64,000 nucleotides of DNA from Acinetobacter parvus DSM 16617 = CIP 108168 (GTDB lineage Bacteria; Pseudomonadota; Gammaproteobacteria; Pseudomonadales; Moraxellaceae). The position numbers were made by a program, and so were the translations under genes. A model generated the notes under the pieces. The model was not told where the DNA came from. It did no database searches and saw only the letters and a list, made by a program, of their open reading frames with translations. The DNA lies in the NCBI RefSeq assembly GCF_000368025.1, contig NZ_KB849211.1:37553-101552 (forward strand). The letters are read 5' to 3'. Below, piece by piece: positions 42,486-50,894 of this stretch (the first letter of the stretch is position 1; each line of letters opens with the position of its first letter).

Positions 42486-45400
42486 TTATGCAACAGGAGC
42501 TAAAGTAAACAATACCTGTCCTGTTTTAACCGTTTGCGCTTTATCAATCAGGATCTGATCGACCTGCATTTTTGCTGGCGCAACAATTGGGATTTCAATT
42601 TTCATGGCTTCAATCACAGCCAAAGTTTGCCCCTCTTCAATGACATCACCCACAGCACACTCAATTTTCCAGACTGAACCTGGCATGTGCGACTCCACCA
42701 CCATACCCCCATTCGGTATGTTAATTTCTGAATCATCAACAATTATATCCAGAGCTTCAGAAACGTACTCCGCCAAGCCTGCTTCATGCCATCTTTGCCG
42801 TTCTGCTTCAAAATTGCTTTGCTGAACCTGTTTAAATGCCTGAATACTGTCCTGATTCTCCTGAAGAAAAGCATTGTATTCTTTGAGATTGAGCACACCC
42901 TCTTCAATTTTCAATTGCAAGCGACCTGCCTTAAAGTCTTCACGCATTGCCATCAATTCAGATTCAGACACCTCATAAAACTTGATCTGGTCAAAGAATC
43001 GAAGTAACCACGGCTTATGCTGCTCAAAATTCGGGTTTTGGCGATAACGACTCCATACTTGGGTTGTGCGTCCAACAAACTGATACCCCCCTGGCCCCTC
43101 CATGCCATAGACACACATATAGGCGCCACCAATACCCACGGCATTTTCAGGTGTCCATGTCCGTGCTGGATTATATTTGGTGGTGACCAAACGATGTCTT
43201 GGGTCTAACGGTGTGGCAACAGGCGCACCCAAATACACATCACCCAAACCCATCACCAGATAAGAGGTGCTATAAACAATATCTTTCACCGCCTGCTTGG
43301 ATGACAAGCCATTGATACGACGGATAAATTCAATATTGTCAGGACACCATGGTGCATCAGGTCGTACCAATTGGATATATTTTTCGGTTGCCAATTGCGT
43401 TTGCGAATCTTCCCAAGCAAGGGGTAAATACACGGTTCGGGATGGCACCTGCATATTTTCAATATCAGGCAATTCAGCTTCTGCCACCTGTAATAAGCGC
43501 AATAAATCCAGTTGATCCAAAACTGAGGAATCAAAATGAATCTGGAGCGAACGTATACCCGGAGTTAAGTCAATAATGCCCTGAATATTCTGCGATTTGA
43601 CCCATTGCATCAAGGCATGAATACGGAAACGCAGATTTAAGTCCAGTACCAGATCGCCATATTCTACCAATAGATATTGGTTACCTGCTGGGCGATAAGT
43701 CACGTTTGGCTTATCTGCACCTTGTTGCAAGGTTGCCAACACCGCATTTTTCAGGGTGATGGGTTCAGCGTGAATTGCTGCTGAGAAATTAACCTGAGCG
43801 GTATTTTTACTCTGCAACGCAGCCTGATAACGTTGTTCTAGTTGCTGTGCCTGCTGATAACTGACAGGAATAAATTGAACCTTGTCGCCTGCTTTCAGTT
43901 GACCGAGTTTCCATAATTCCGAATGGATCACCACCGCAGGACAAACAAAACCACCGAGACTTGGGCCATCTGGCCCCAGAATAATCGGCATGTCGCCTGT
44001 AAAATCAATCGCACCAATGGCATAGGCATTATCATGGATATTGGATGGATGTAAGCCAGCTTCGCCACCGTCAATTCGTGCCCATTCAGGTTTTGGCCCC
44101 ACCAGACGAATCCCTGTACGGCTGGAGTTAAAATGAATTTCCCATTCCTGTGCAAAGAACATGGAAATATCCTGAGCAGTAAAGAAATCAGGCGCGCCAT
44201 GTGGGCCATACATCACTGCAATTTGCCATGTCTGGGTAAAATCAGGAATTTGTGCGGGTTCTAATGTGGTGGTTTCTGTAGAGTGATAAGCAGAAATCGG
44301 CAACATATCACCAATCAACAGATTACGTCCTGCATATCCACCAAACTGTCCCAAAGTAAAGGTGGCTTGACTGCCCAAATAGTCAGGTAATTTTAGACCA
44401 TTTTTAATGCCGATATAGCTGCGACATCCTGTGATAATGCGCCCGCATTTCAGCACTTGTCCCTTACGGATATTAATGGTTGTCCACATTGGCACATCGA
44501 CACCATCCAGTGTTACCTGCATGTGACCGCCTGTTAAGGCAATTTGACTATCACAATGAAATTTCAGTGTTGGCCCTTGCAAGGTACATTCCAGAGCTGC
44601 GGTATTGAATGGATTGCCCAACAATTGGTTGGCAACATTCAGGCTTAAGGCATCCATTGCGCCTGATGGCGGCACACCGACATCCCAATAGCCCAAGCGC
44701 CCTGTGACATCCTGTACCGCCGTTTGAATGCCTGCCTGCAATACTTCAACTTTTTCAGTTTTCCATTCAAAGCTATTCAGAAAACGTGTGGTCTGTGTAC
44801 CTGCATGAAACACATCACAACCCACAATATTCTGTAAATATTCCAGATTGGTTTCGATGCCTGCAATTTCCGTATTGCTTAGGCTATTTTGCATGGCTTG
44901 AATTGCCTGCTCCCGATCAACCGCCGTGACGATAATCTTGGCAATCATCGGATCATAAAATGAGGAAACGTTCGATCCTGTTTCTACCCATGTTTCCACT
45001 CGTGAATCTGCATCAAACTGAACACTGGTGAGCAATCCTGCGCTCGGCTGGAAATTTTTAATTGGATCTTCAGCATATAAACGCACCTGAATCGAATGTC
45101 CTTTTGGCTCAGAAAGTTCAGTTGGTGCAACCCAGTCACCACTGGCAAGCGTGACCATCCATTCAACCAGATCCAACCCAAACACTTGCTCAGTCACGCC
45201 ATGCTCAACTTGCAGACGGGTATTGACCTCAAGGAAATAAAATTGCTGGGTATCGGTGTCCATCACAAATTCAACCGTGCCCGCAGAACGGTATTGCACC
45301 GATTGCATCAATTGAATGGCAACTTTTTGAATATATTCTCGTTGTTCAGCATTAAGATGTGGCGCAGGCGTTTCCTCAATCACTTTCTGGTTACGGCGTT

Positions 45401-46091
45401 GCACCGAGCAATCACGTTCGCCCAAAGCAAGAACCTTGCCCTGACCATCGCCAAAAATCTGTACCTCGATATGGCGGGCATTTTGTACAAATTTTTCTAA
45501 ATATAAGCCTGCATCTTTAAAGTTGGCTTGTGCCAAGTAAGAAACCGTTTGATAGGCTTCCTGCAATTCGGTTTCATTCCAGACTAGACGCATGCCGATA
45601 CCGCCACCACCTGCGGTACTTTTCAGCATCACGGGATAACCAATACGGCTGGCTTCAGCAATTGCTTCCGCTTCATCCTTAAGCAGTTGACTCCCTGGCA
45701 ATAATGGCACGTTGTTTTCAATCGCCAATTCACGGGCAGTATGCTTTAAGCCAAAATCCCGCATTTGTTGCGAAGTTGGGCCAATAAACACAATGCCCTG
45801 TTGCTCGCATAAATCACAAAAAGTGGCATTTTCTGAGAGGAAACCATAACCAGGGTGAATCGCCTGTGCGCCTGTTTGCTTGGCAACCTCAAGAATTTTA
45901 TCAATATTTAAATAGCTTTGCTGTGCCGCAGAATCGCCAATAAACACCGCTTCATCGGCCAGTGTGACATGCAAGGAATCCCGATCCGCTTCGGAATACA
46001 CTGCAACCGATTGAATGCCTAATTTTTTCAGGGTACGAATAATACGACAGGCAATTGCGCCACGATTGGCAATCAGAACTTTATTAAACAT
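42486..46091 (-). CDS. Biotin-dependent guanidine/urea carboxylase
   Basis: A 1201-residue multidomain carboxylase. N-terminal biotin carboxylase (about 1-450) has the ATP loop KSTAGGGGIGMRLV and EVNTRLQVEHGVTE. Next comes an AHS2/KipA-like domain (VPPSGAMDALSLNVANQLLG, about 470-790), then an AHS1/KipI-like domain (about 800-1040), and a C-terminal biotinyl domain with VIEAMKIEIPIV, the Lys being biotinylated. It carboxylates urea or guanidine with ATP and bicarbonate. The upstream guanidine-I riboswitch and the DUF1989 pair make guanidine the likely physiological substrate. The start overlaps the preceding gene by 8 nt. Confidence 0.92.
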   Translation of the reverse strand: MFNKVLIANRGAIACRIIRTLKKLGIQSVAVYSEADRDSLHVTLADEAVFIGDSAAQQSYLNIDKILEVAKQTGAQAIHPGYGFLSENATFCDLCEQQGIVFIGPTSQQMRDFGLKHTARELAIENNVPLLPGSQLLKDEAEAIAEASRIGYPVMLKSTAGGGGIGMRLVWNETELQEAYQTVSYLAQANFKDAGLYLEKFVQNARHIEVQIFGDGQGKVLALGERDCSVQRRNQKVIEETPAPHLNAEQREYIQKVAIQLMQSVQYRSAGTVEFVMDTDTQQFYFLEVNTRLQVEHGVTEQVFGLDLVEWMVTLASGDWVAPTELSEPKGHSIQVRLYAEDPIKNFQPSAGLLTSVQFDADSRVETWVETGSNVSSFYDPMIAKIIVTAVDREQAIQAMQNSLSNTEIAGIETNLEYLQNIVGCDVFHAGTQTTRFLNSFEWKTEKVEVLQAGIQTAVQDVTGRLGYWDVGVPPSGAMDALSLNVANQLLGNPFNTAALECTLQGPTLKFHCDSQIALTGGHMQVTLDGVDVPMWTTINIRKGQVLKCGRIITGCRSYIGIKNGLKLPDYLGSQATFTLGQFGGYAGRNLLIGDMLPISAYHSTETTTLEPAQIPDFTQTWQIAVMYGPHGAPDFFTAQDISMFFAQEWEIHFNSSRTGIRLVGPKPEWARIDGGEAGLHPSNIHDNAYAIGAIDFTGDMPIILGPDGPSLGGFVCPAVVIHSELWKLGQLKAGDKVQFIPVSYQQAQQLEQRYQAALQSKNTAQVNFSAAIHAEPITLKNAVLATLQQGADKPNVTYRPAGNQYLLVEYGDLVLDLNLRFRIHALMQWVKSQNIQGIIDLTPGIRSLQIHFDSSVLDQLDLLRLLQVAEAELPDIENMQVPSRTVYLPLAWEDSQTQLATEKYIQLVRPDAPWCPDNIEFIRRINGLSSKQAVKDIVYSTSYLVMGLGDVYLGAPVATPLDPRHRLVTTKYNPARTWTPENAVGIGGAYMCVYGMEGPGGYQFVGRTTQVWSRYRQNPNFEQHKPWLLRFFDQIKFYEVSESELMAMREDFKAGRLQLKIEEGVLNLKEYNAFLQENQDSIQAFKQVQQSNFEAERQRWHEAGLAEYVSEALDIIVDDSEINIPNGGMVVESHMPGSVWKIECAVGDVIEEGQTLAVIEAMKIEIPIVAPAKMQVDQILIDKAQTVKTGQVLFTLAPVA

Positions 46092-46743
46092 GGCTCAACT
46101 CCTCCGCTTCAAGAACAATCAGTTGAATAGGCGTTGGGTTATAGGCATTACATGGATTATTCAGTTGCGGACAATTGGAAATTAATACAATTAAATCCAT
46201 TTCCGCCCGAATCTCGACATATTTTCCTGCTGCGGAAACCCCATCATCAAACATTAAATGCCCTGCTGGCGTCACAGGCACATTCATAAAGAAATTAATA
46301 TTGGGTCCTAAATGGCGCACATTCAGTTGATGTTTATGGGCAAGCGGATGCTTGGCAAGCGCATACATAAAATTATTACGGCAACTGTGCATTGGATATT
46401 TATCATGGGCATAACGCACAGTATTGCTTTCACAGGAACACGCACCGCCCAAAGTATCGTGTCGTCCGCAATTATCCTCAACAATGGTGGCAATAGGACG
46501 GGCAAAATTACTATACAAAGTCGTCCCTTGCTCCAGATAAATTTGCTGGTTTTGGGTCAGAGTATCGGTTGCGCTATAACGTTCATCAGGATTTTCTGCA
46601 CTGATAAACAAGGTATCCACCGCCTGATTGCCCTCTAAATCAACGATACGAAACAGTTGTCCTTTTTTGACTTCGCACATCCATGCTTCGCCTGCTGGAC
46701 ACACTTCATCTAAAACCGTATTTTGAAATTGTAATGTGGTCAT
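46084..46743 (-). CDS. DUF1989 protein, carboxyguanidine deiminase subunit-like (UAAP2)
   Basis: A 219-residue cytoplasmic DUF1989 protein of the urea-carboxylase-associated type 2 group. Characteristic parts are VDLEGNQAVDTLFIS, the Cys/His cluster DNCGRHDTLGGACSCES, and INFFMNVPVTPAG. Such proteins form, with the type 1 paralogue, the deiminase that converts carboxyguanidine to allophanate. It overlaps the carboxylase by 8 nt, indicating coupled synthesis. The several Cys and His residues may bind a metal. Confidence 0.88.
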   Translation of the reverse strand: MTTLQFQNTVLDEVCPAGEAWMCEVKKGQLFRIVDLEGNQAVDTLFISAENPDERYSATDTLTQNQQIYLEQGTTLYSNFARPIATIVEDNCGRHDTLGGACSCESNTVRYAHDKYPMHSCRNNFMYALAKHPLAHKHQLNVRHLGPNINFFMNVPVTPAGHLMFDDGVSAAGKYVEIRAEMDLIVLISNCPQLNNPCNAYNPTPIQLIVLEAEELSHV

Positions 46744-46760
46744 GATTTTTTCCTCAAAAA

Positions 46761-47498
46761 TTAAACAGATAAAGCGTAATAGCGGGCATTGTTGGCAAAA
46801 CCACGCTGATTTTGAGGACAGGAATCACGACACACATCGGATTCAGCTAAGGCATTAGCCTTGAATAAACGGAGTTGAACATCGGCAGGTTGATAGCTTT
46901 CAGAGGTATCCAGCGCATGTGGTGCAGCCGATAAAAATAGCAAACAATCCATTTCGAAACGTAACTCAATGCTTTGCTGGGTTTTATCTTCCTGAACATA
47001 GGACAATTTGCCTGCCTCATCAGGAATAACCTTAGAAAAGAGATTCACACAAGCGGTTAAATCAGCCTGTTTTAAACCAAACTTGGCAAACTCAACCAAC
47101 AAGCCATTCAGGCCACTTTGATACATATCATTGCGGGCATCCTGAAAGCTTTGAATGCCAAATTGCTGTTGAATTTGTGCAGGCGTACTTGGGCTACAAA
47201 ATACATCATTCCAGCCATGACCATCCTGAACAATCGATGCCATCACCCGCCCCAAATCAGAATACAGCACATGTCCCGTCGATAAAAATGCAGTGTGCTG
47301 TGCCTTTAAACTGTCAGGCATATTGAAGCGTTCCAGTTTATCTTCGGCATTGACACAATAGAGCGAAACATTGGCATTTGCACCCAGTGGCTCAAATTGC
47401 AACACTGCCCCACGCTGAATCCGACCCGACCAGTGATGGCCACCGAGTAATTTTTCTTGCCAAAGTATTTGATTATTATGATAAATAGATGGATGCAT
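46761..47498 (-). CDS. DUF1989 protein, carboxyguanidine deiminase subunit-like (UAAP1)
   Basis: A 245-residue DUF1989 protein of the type 1 urea-carboxylase-associated group and first gene behind the riboswitch. Recognisable parts are WSGRIQRGAVLQFEPLG, STGHVLYSDLGRVMASIV and VNLFSKVIPDEAGKLS. It is the partner of the 46084-46743 product. AAGGGG stands 8 bases before the ATG, in the region the riboswitch could control. The C-terminal DVCRDSCPQNQRGFANNARY is typical of the group. Confidence 0.88.
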   Translation of the reverse strand: MHPSIYHNNQILWQEKLLGGHHWSGRIQRGAVLQFEPLGANANVSLYCVNAEDKLERFNMPDSLKAQHTAFLSTGHVLYSDLGRVMASIVQDGHGWNDVFCSPSTPAQIQQQFGIQSFQDARNDMYQSGLNGLLVEFAKFGLKQADLTACVNLFSKVIPDEAGKLSYVQEDKTQQSIELRFEMDCLLFLSAAPHALDTSESYQPADVQLRLFKANALAESDVCRDSCPQNQRGFANNARYYALSV

Positions 47499-47537
47499 AA
47501 CAAAACCCCTTAGGATGATTTGACCTCGTTATGGCAA

Positions 47538-47637
47538 AATGCCGATCCTCCCGGGCTTTTATCCCTCCGTGTAGTTCTGCCGAACCGTTCTCTCTCGGTC
47601 CAGTCATGTGCAAAACACATCGGAACCCTAGACAACT
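47538..47637 (-). promoter_or_regulatory. Guanidine-I (ykkC) riboswitch
   Basis: The minus strand carries the family's conserved blocks in order: CTAGGGTTCCG (47621-47631), ACTGGACCGAGAG, and ACACGGAGGGATAAAAGCCC followed by GGGAGGA (47546-47572). These are the signature stretches of the guanidine-I aptamer. About 40 nt separate it from the first start codon. No strong T-run terminator is visible in that stretch, so control of translation initiation is more likely than termination. Confidence 0.93.
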
Positions 47638-47656
47638 TTTGATCTATTTATCTAAA

Positions 47657-47672
47657 AGCAAAAGACATGCCA
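47657..47672 (-). promoter_or_regulatory. Predicted sigma-54 promoter, riboswitch-carboxylase operon
   Basis: On the minus strand TGGCATGTCTTTTGCT: exact GG-N10-GC spacing and a TTGCT -12 block. The predicted start, about 47646, lies just before the riboswitch. Confidence 0.62.
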
Positions 47673-47677
47673 TTTTA

Positions 47678-47705
47678 GTAATACTATTTTTAGGAAAAGT
47701 ATTAC
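47678..47705. promoter_or_regulatory. NikR-type operator C (carboxylase operon)
   Basis: GTAATAC (47678-47684), 14 bp, GTATTAC (47699-47705): a perfect 7-bp inverted repeat with 28-bp total length. Unlike operators A and B, it lies upstream of the -24 element, not over the start site. Confidence 0.6.
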
Positions 47706-47707
47706 TT

Positions 47708-48025
47708 AATATAAGTTCGATATAAAATTCTCAATGAATTACGATACGCGGAAACGTCATCCGCAATTGTTTGAGACAGGACTCAATTAATAGAATGTTG
47801 TTTTTGCGATTCATTAAGTTAGCTGATAGTAGTCAACGAGTTTTGCGGTGAGCAGCGATAGCTGCGCAAGATGGTTGCCCTTGCGGAGCTTCGCTCCTCA
47901 TGCCGAAACAAAAGTAAGTCCAGCTGAAAGTTTATGCTGAAATTAGATGAGAACTCTGCAAGATTCCATCAAGATATCTTTTAATATATTAGAAAAATAT
48001 TTAAATCGTGTTCAGGTTACTTAAA
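47708..48025 (+). repeat. MITE-like dispersed repeat, copy B
   Basis: Same family and orientation as 40269-40552, about 318 bp. It starts 2 bp after operator C with TAATATAAGTTCGATATAAA and ends TTTAAATCGTGTTCAGG. It differs from copy A in the middle, where TGAGCAGCGATAGCTGCGCA and nearby bases replace the CCTACTTTTG hairpin arm, leaving only the CCGAAACAAAAGTA arm. No gene is visible in it. Together the two copies flank the minus-strand guanidine genes. Confidence 0.65.
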
Positions 48026-48135
48026 TAGCAACAAAATAAGGCAAGAAAATAGAACAATAGTTTGAATAGCACTTTTTTAAGGCAAACTGCCATAAAATGC
48101 TTCATTGGATTTGATGAGTTCATCAATTTTCAGGC

Positions 48136-48173
48136 ATAAAAAAACACCCCAAACCGAAGTTTGAGGTGTTTTT
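48136..48173 (-). terminator. glyA terminator
   Basis: AAACACCCCAAAC / GTTTGAGGTGTTT hairpin with a CGAA loop and flanking A/T runs. Confidence 0.88.
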
Positions 48174-48196
48174 AGAATTTTATTTAGCAAAGCAAA

Positions 48197-49453
48197 TTAT
48201 TCAGCATAAACTGGGAATTTAGCACAAACCGCTTCAACTTTAGCTTTTACATCCGCAATGACTTGTTCATTACCTTTACTGTCGATAATGTCAGCGATCC
48301 AAGCCGCAAGATCACGAACTTCCACTTCACCAAAACCACGCGTAGTTACTGCTGGTGTACCAATACGGATACCAGAAGTCACAAATGGAGAACGCGGATC
48401 ATTTGGCACGGCATTTTTATTAACCGTAATATGCGCAGCACCTAACCATGCATCAGCATCTTTACCTGTTACATCCTCTTGCTTGATCAAAGACAATAAG
48501 AATAGATGGTTGTCTGTACCGCCTGAAACCACATCATAACCACGAGAGATAAACACGTCTGCCATTGCCTGAGCATTCTTCACCACTTGTTGTTGATATG
48601 CCTTGAATTCATCAGACATGGCTTCTTTAAAGCAAATTGCTTTCGCTGCAATCGCATGCATCAAAGGACCACCCTGATTACCAGGAAAAACAGCAGATTG
48701 AAGTTTTTTCTCGATTTCTTCGTTTGCTTTGGCAAGGATTAAACCAGAACGTGGACCACGCAGTGTTTTGTGTGTCGTTGTCGTGGTCACATCTGCAATT
48801 TGCACTGGGTTTGGATAAACACCAGCAGCAACCAGACCAGCAACGTGTGCCATATCAACAAACAGGTAAGCACCTACTTTGTCTGCGATATCACGGAAAC
48901 GCTGCCAATCAACCACACGGCTATAAGCAGAGAAACCTGCAACGATCATACGTGGTTTGTGCTCTAAAGCCAAACGTTCAACTTCTTCATAATCAATTTC
49001 GCCCGTTTCTGGGTTTAAACCATACTGGACTGCATTATAGGTTTTACCAGAAAAGCTGACTTTCGCACCGTGAGTCAAGTGACCACCGTGTGCCAGGCTC
49101 ATACCCAAAACGGTATCGCCTGGGTTAAGCAGCGCCAGGTAAACAGCAGAGTTTGCCTGAGAACCCGCATGTGGCTGAACGTTTGCATAATCTGCACCAA
49201 ACAATGCTTTGGCACGATCAATAGCAAGCTGTTCTACGACATCAACATATTCACAACCGCCATAGTAGCGTTTGCCAGGATAGCCTTCTGCATATTTGTT
49301 GGTCAGTTTTGATCCTTGTGCTTCCATCACTGCTGGAGAGCAATAGTTTTCAGATGCAATAAGTTCGATATGAGCTTCTTGACGCTCACCTTCCGAAGCA
49401 ATTGCCTGAGCGATTTCTGGATCAAATTCAGCAATAGAGATATTGGCAAACAT
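48197..49453 (-). CDS. glyA: Serine hydroxymethyltransferase
   Basis: Interconverts serine and glycine with tetrahydrofolate, the main source of one-carbon units. At 418 residues it is full length. NVQPHAGSQANSAVYLALL is the N-terminal signature, and the PLP-binding Lys is in TTTTHKTLRGPRSGLIL. It is a single gene with its own terminator. Its substrate folate links it to folB/folK in this window only functionally. Confidence 0.98.
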   Translation of the reverse strand: MFANISIAEFDPEIAQAIASEGERQEAHIELIASENYCSPAVMEAQGSKLTNKYAEGYPGKRYYGGCEYVDVVEQLAIDRAKALFGADYANVQPHAGSQANSAVYLALLNPGDTVLGMSLAHGGHLTHGAKVSFSGKTYNAVQYGLNPETGEIDYEEVERLALEHKPRMIVAGFSAYSRVVDWQRFRDIADKVGAYLFVDMAHVAGLVAAGVYPNPVQIADVTTTTTHKTLRGPRSGLILAKANEEIEKKLQSAVFPGNQGGPLMHAIAAKAICFKEAMSDEFKAYQQQVVKNAQAMADVFISRGYDVVSGGTDNHLFLLSLIKQEDVTGKDADAWLGAAHITVNKNAVPNDPRSPFVTSGIRIGTPAVTTRGFGEVEVRDLAAWIADIIDSKGNEQVIADVKAKVEAVCAKFPVYAE

Positions 49454-49568
49454 TAGCGGGGGTCCTATAAATTAGGGCTTTTAAGCCGTGCTAAAGATTG
49501 GTGCGTATTGTAGCACGAAGTTTGCCGTTGCACAGATTGATATTTATTTAATTCTTCGTGAATTTTAT

Positions 49569-49760
49569 TCACAATAAAATCAGCATCAGTACACCAAACA
49601 GCTTATCAAGCGAAATATAGTAAATGCTACTCAAGACAATCAAAACAATTGCCAGTGTTACTGAAAAACCTGATATTTCCACCCCAGCGCGGGCGGTTAA
49701 ACATAAAATTGAAAAAACAATTAAGGGAATCCCCACAAAATGGGTCACAATATTGGGCAG
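49569..49760 (-). pseudogene. Mpo1-like (DUF962) protein remnant
   Basis: A minus-strand frame without start codon encodes LPNIVTHFVGIPLIVFSIL, then SSIYYISLDKLFGVLMLIL and a TGA. This is the N-terminal to middle part of the Mpo1/DUF962 membrane family (N-x-x-THFxGIP motif). The normal first 20 residues with the YHRD motif are missing, and so is the C-terminal third. It lies in the gap between glyA and the next gene. Confidence 0.6.
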
Positions 49761-49817
49761 AGTAAAACTTGAAGTGCGACATAAACCACCAAAGCGGGAT
49801 TTTTCTTCCCGCTTATT

Positions 49818-50282
49818 TTATTTTGGAGAGGTATTTCCCAGTGCAGGATTATCAATTGCATCCTTACATTGGGCTTTATCACGTTCATAGTCTGCCTGCT
49901 TCTGCGCGGAGCTAGATGAACGATCTTTTACATCTCGCGCCCATGTGTCCAGACTGGTCAGTGCCTTACGGCAAAGTGCATATTTGCCTTCTGTCACAGA
50001 GTCGGTCATTTTGACATTGATCCGCCAATCCGTGCTGAGCTGGCGTAAAGGTTTCCTGACTTTTTCCTCAATTTCAGAGACTTGTTTATTATAGATAATT
50101 GGGTCAATTTCATTAATCAATGTCCACGCCGCATTTGCATAAGTGGTTGCATCATTGTTTAATTTTGGCGCAGGTTTGATTTCAACCTTTTTTTCAGGTT
50201 GATTGTCTCCCTGCCCACATGCAGTCAATAAAAAGGTGCTACACAATACGATTATTGCCACACGAGTTTTTGGATTAGACAT
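49818..50282 (-). CDS. Hypothetical lipoprotein
   Basis: A 154-residue lipoprotein: signal peptide with lipobox STFLLTACGQG, then a Pro/Lys linker (EKKVEIKPAPKLNND) and a helical domain with two Cys (GKYALCRKALTSLDTWA and DKAQCKDAIDNP), probably disulphide-bonded. It is likely outer-membrane associated. No recognised domain. A weak GC-rich hairpin (49793-49813) follows the stop. Confidence 0.7.
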   Translation of the reverse strand: MSNPKTRVAIIVLCSTFLLTACGQGDNQPEKKVEIKPAPKLNNDATTYANAAWTLINEIDPIIYNKQVSEIEEKVRKPLRQLSTDWRINVKMTDSVTEGKYALCRKALTSLDTWARDVKDRSSSSAQKQADYERDKAQCKDAIDNPALGNTSPK

Positions 50283-50377
50283 ATCAAGTCGCCAATGAAA
50301 TATTTCGGCATTATGCTAGTCAATCTGGGAATAATTCTCAATCATTGTTACTTATTTATCATGGATAAAAACCACTC

Positions 50378-50767
50378 ATGTCACAAATAAAAATCTATGC
50401 GCATCGCAAAACAATAGATCAATTTAGAGATCAGCTTTCCCAAGCCATCCATCAGGCTTTGGTTGAAAGTCTGAGCTATCCTGTGGAAAAGAAGTTTCAG
50501 CGTTTTATTGCCCTGAAACAAGATGATTTTATCTATCCAGATGACCGTAGTGACCGCTACATCATTATTGAAATTTTCATGTTTGAGGGTCGAAGCATAG
50601 AAACCAAAAAGCGCTTTGTGCAGGCAATCTTTGCCAATATTCAACAGCAATGTGGCATTTCAGCTCAGGATATTGAAATCACGATTTTTGAAACACCGAA
50701 ATGTAACTGGGGAATACGGGGCAAAAATGCGGATGAATTGGGGCTGAACTATCAGGTCAATGTCTAA
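50378..50767 (+). CDS. Tautomerase family protein
   Basis: A 129-residue protein of the tautomerase superfamily (tautomerase_2 type). Recognisable parts are HRKTIDQFRDQLSQAIHQAL, FIYPDDRSDRYIIIEIFMFE and a C-terminal CNWGIRGKNADELG. The canonical catalytic Pro-1 is not present; the mature N-terminus is Ser-Gln, so the chemistry may differ from 4-oxalocrotonate tautomerase. It is a single gene between two others of unrelated function. Confidence 0.78.
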   Translation: MSQIKIYAHRKTIDQFRDQLSQAIHQALVESLSYPVEKKFQRFIALKQDDFIYPDDRSDRYIIIEIFMFEGRSIETKKRFVQAIFANIQQQCGISAQDIEITIFETPKCNWGIRGKNADELGLNYQVNV

Positions 50768-50894
50768 ATAAGCGAAAACAATACAAGGTAGGATTTTTGT
50801 CTAACAAAAACCATTTTTTGTGTCAATTTAAGCTTAATTCAGCGGCAAGTTCTGCTATGCTTAAACACAAATTTATCAGGATAGGATTATTCGC

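Noticed and set aside
42486..46091. Simple urea carboxylase for urea use
   Set aside because: The guanidine-I riboswitch and the DUF1989 pair favour guanidine; the enzyme family acts on both in vitro, so urea activity is not excluded.
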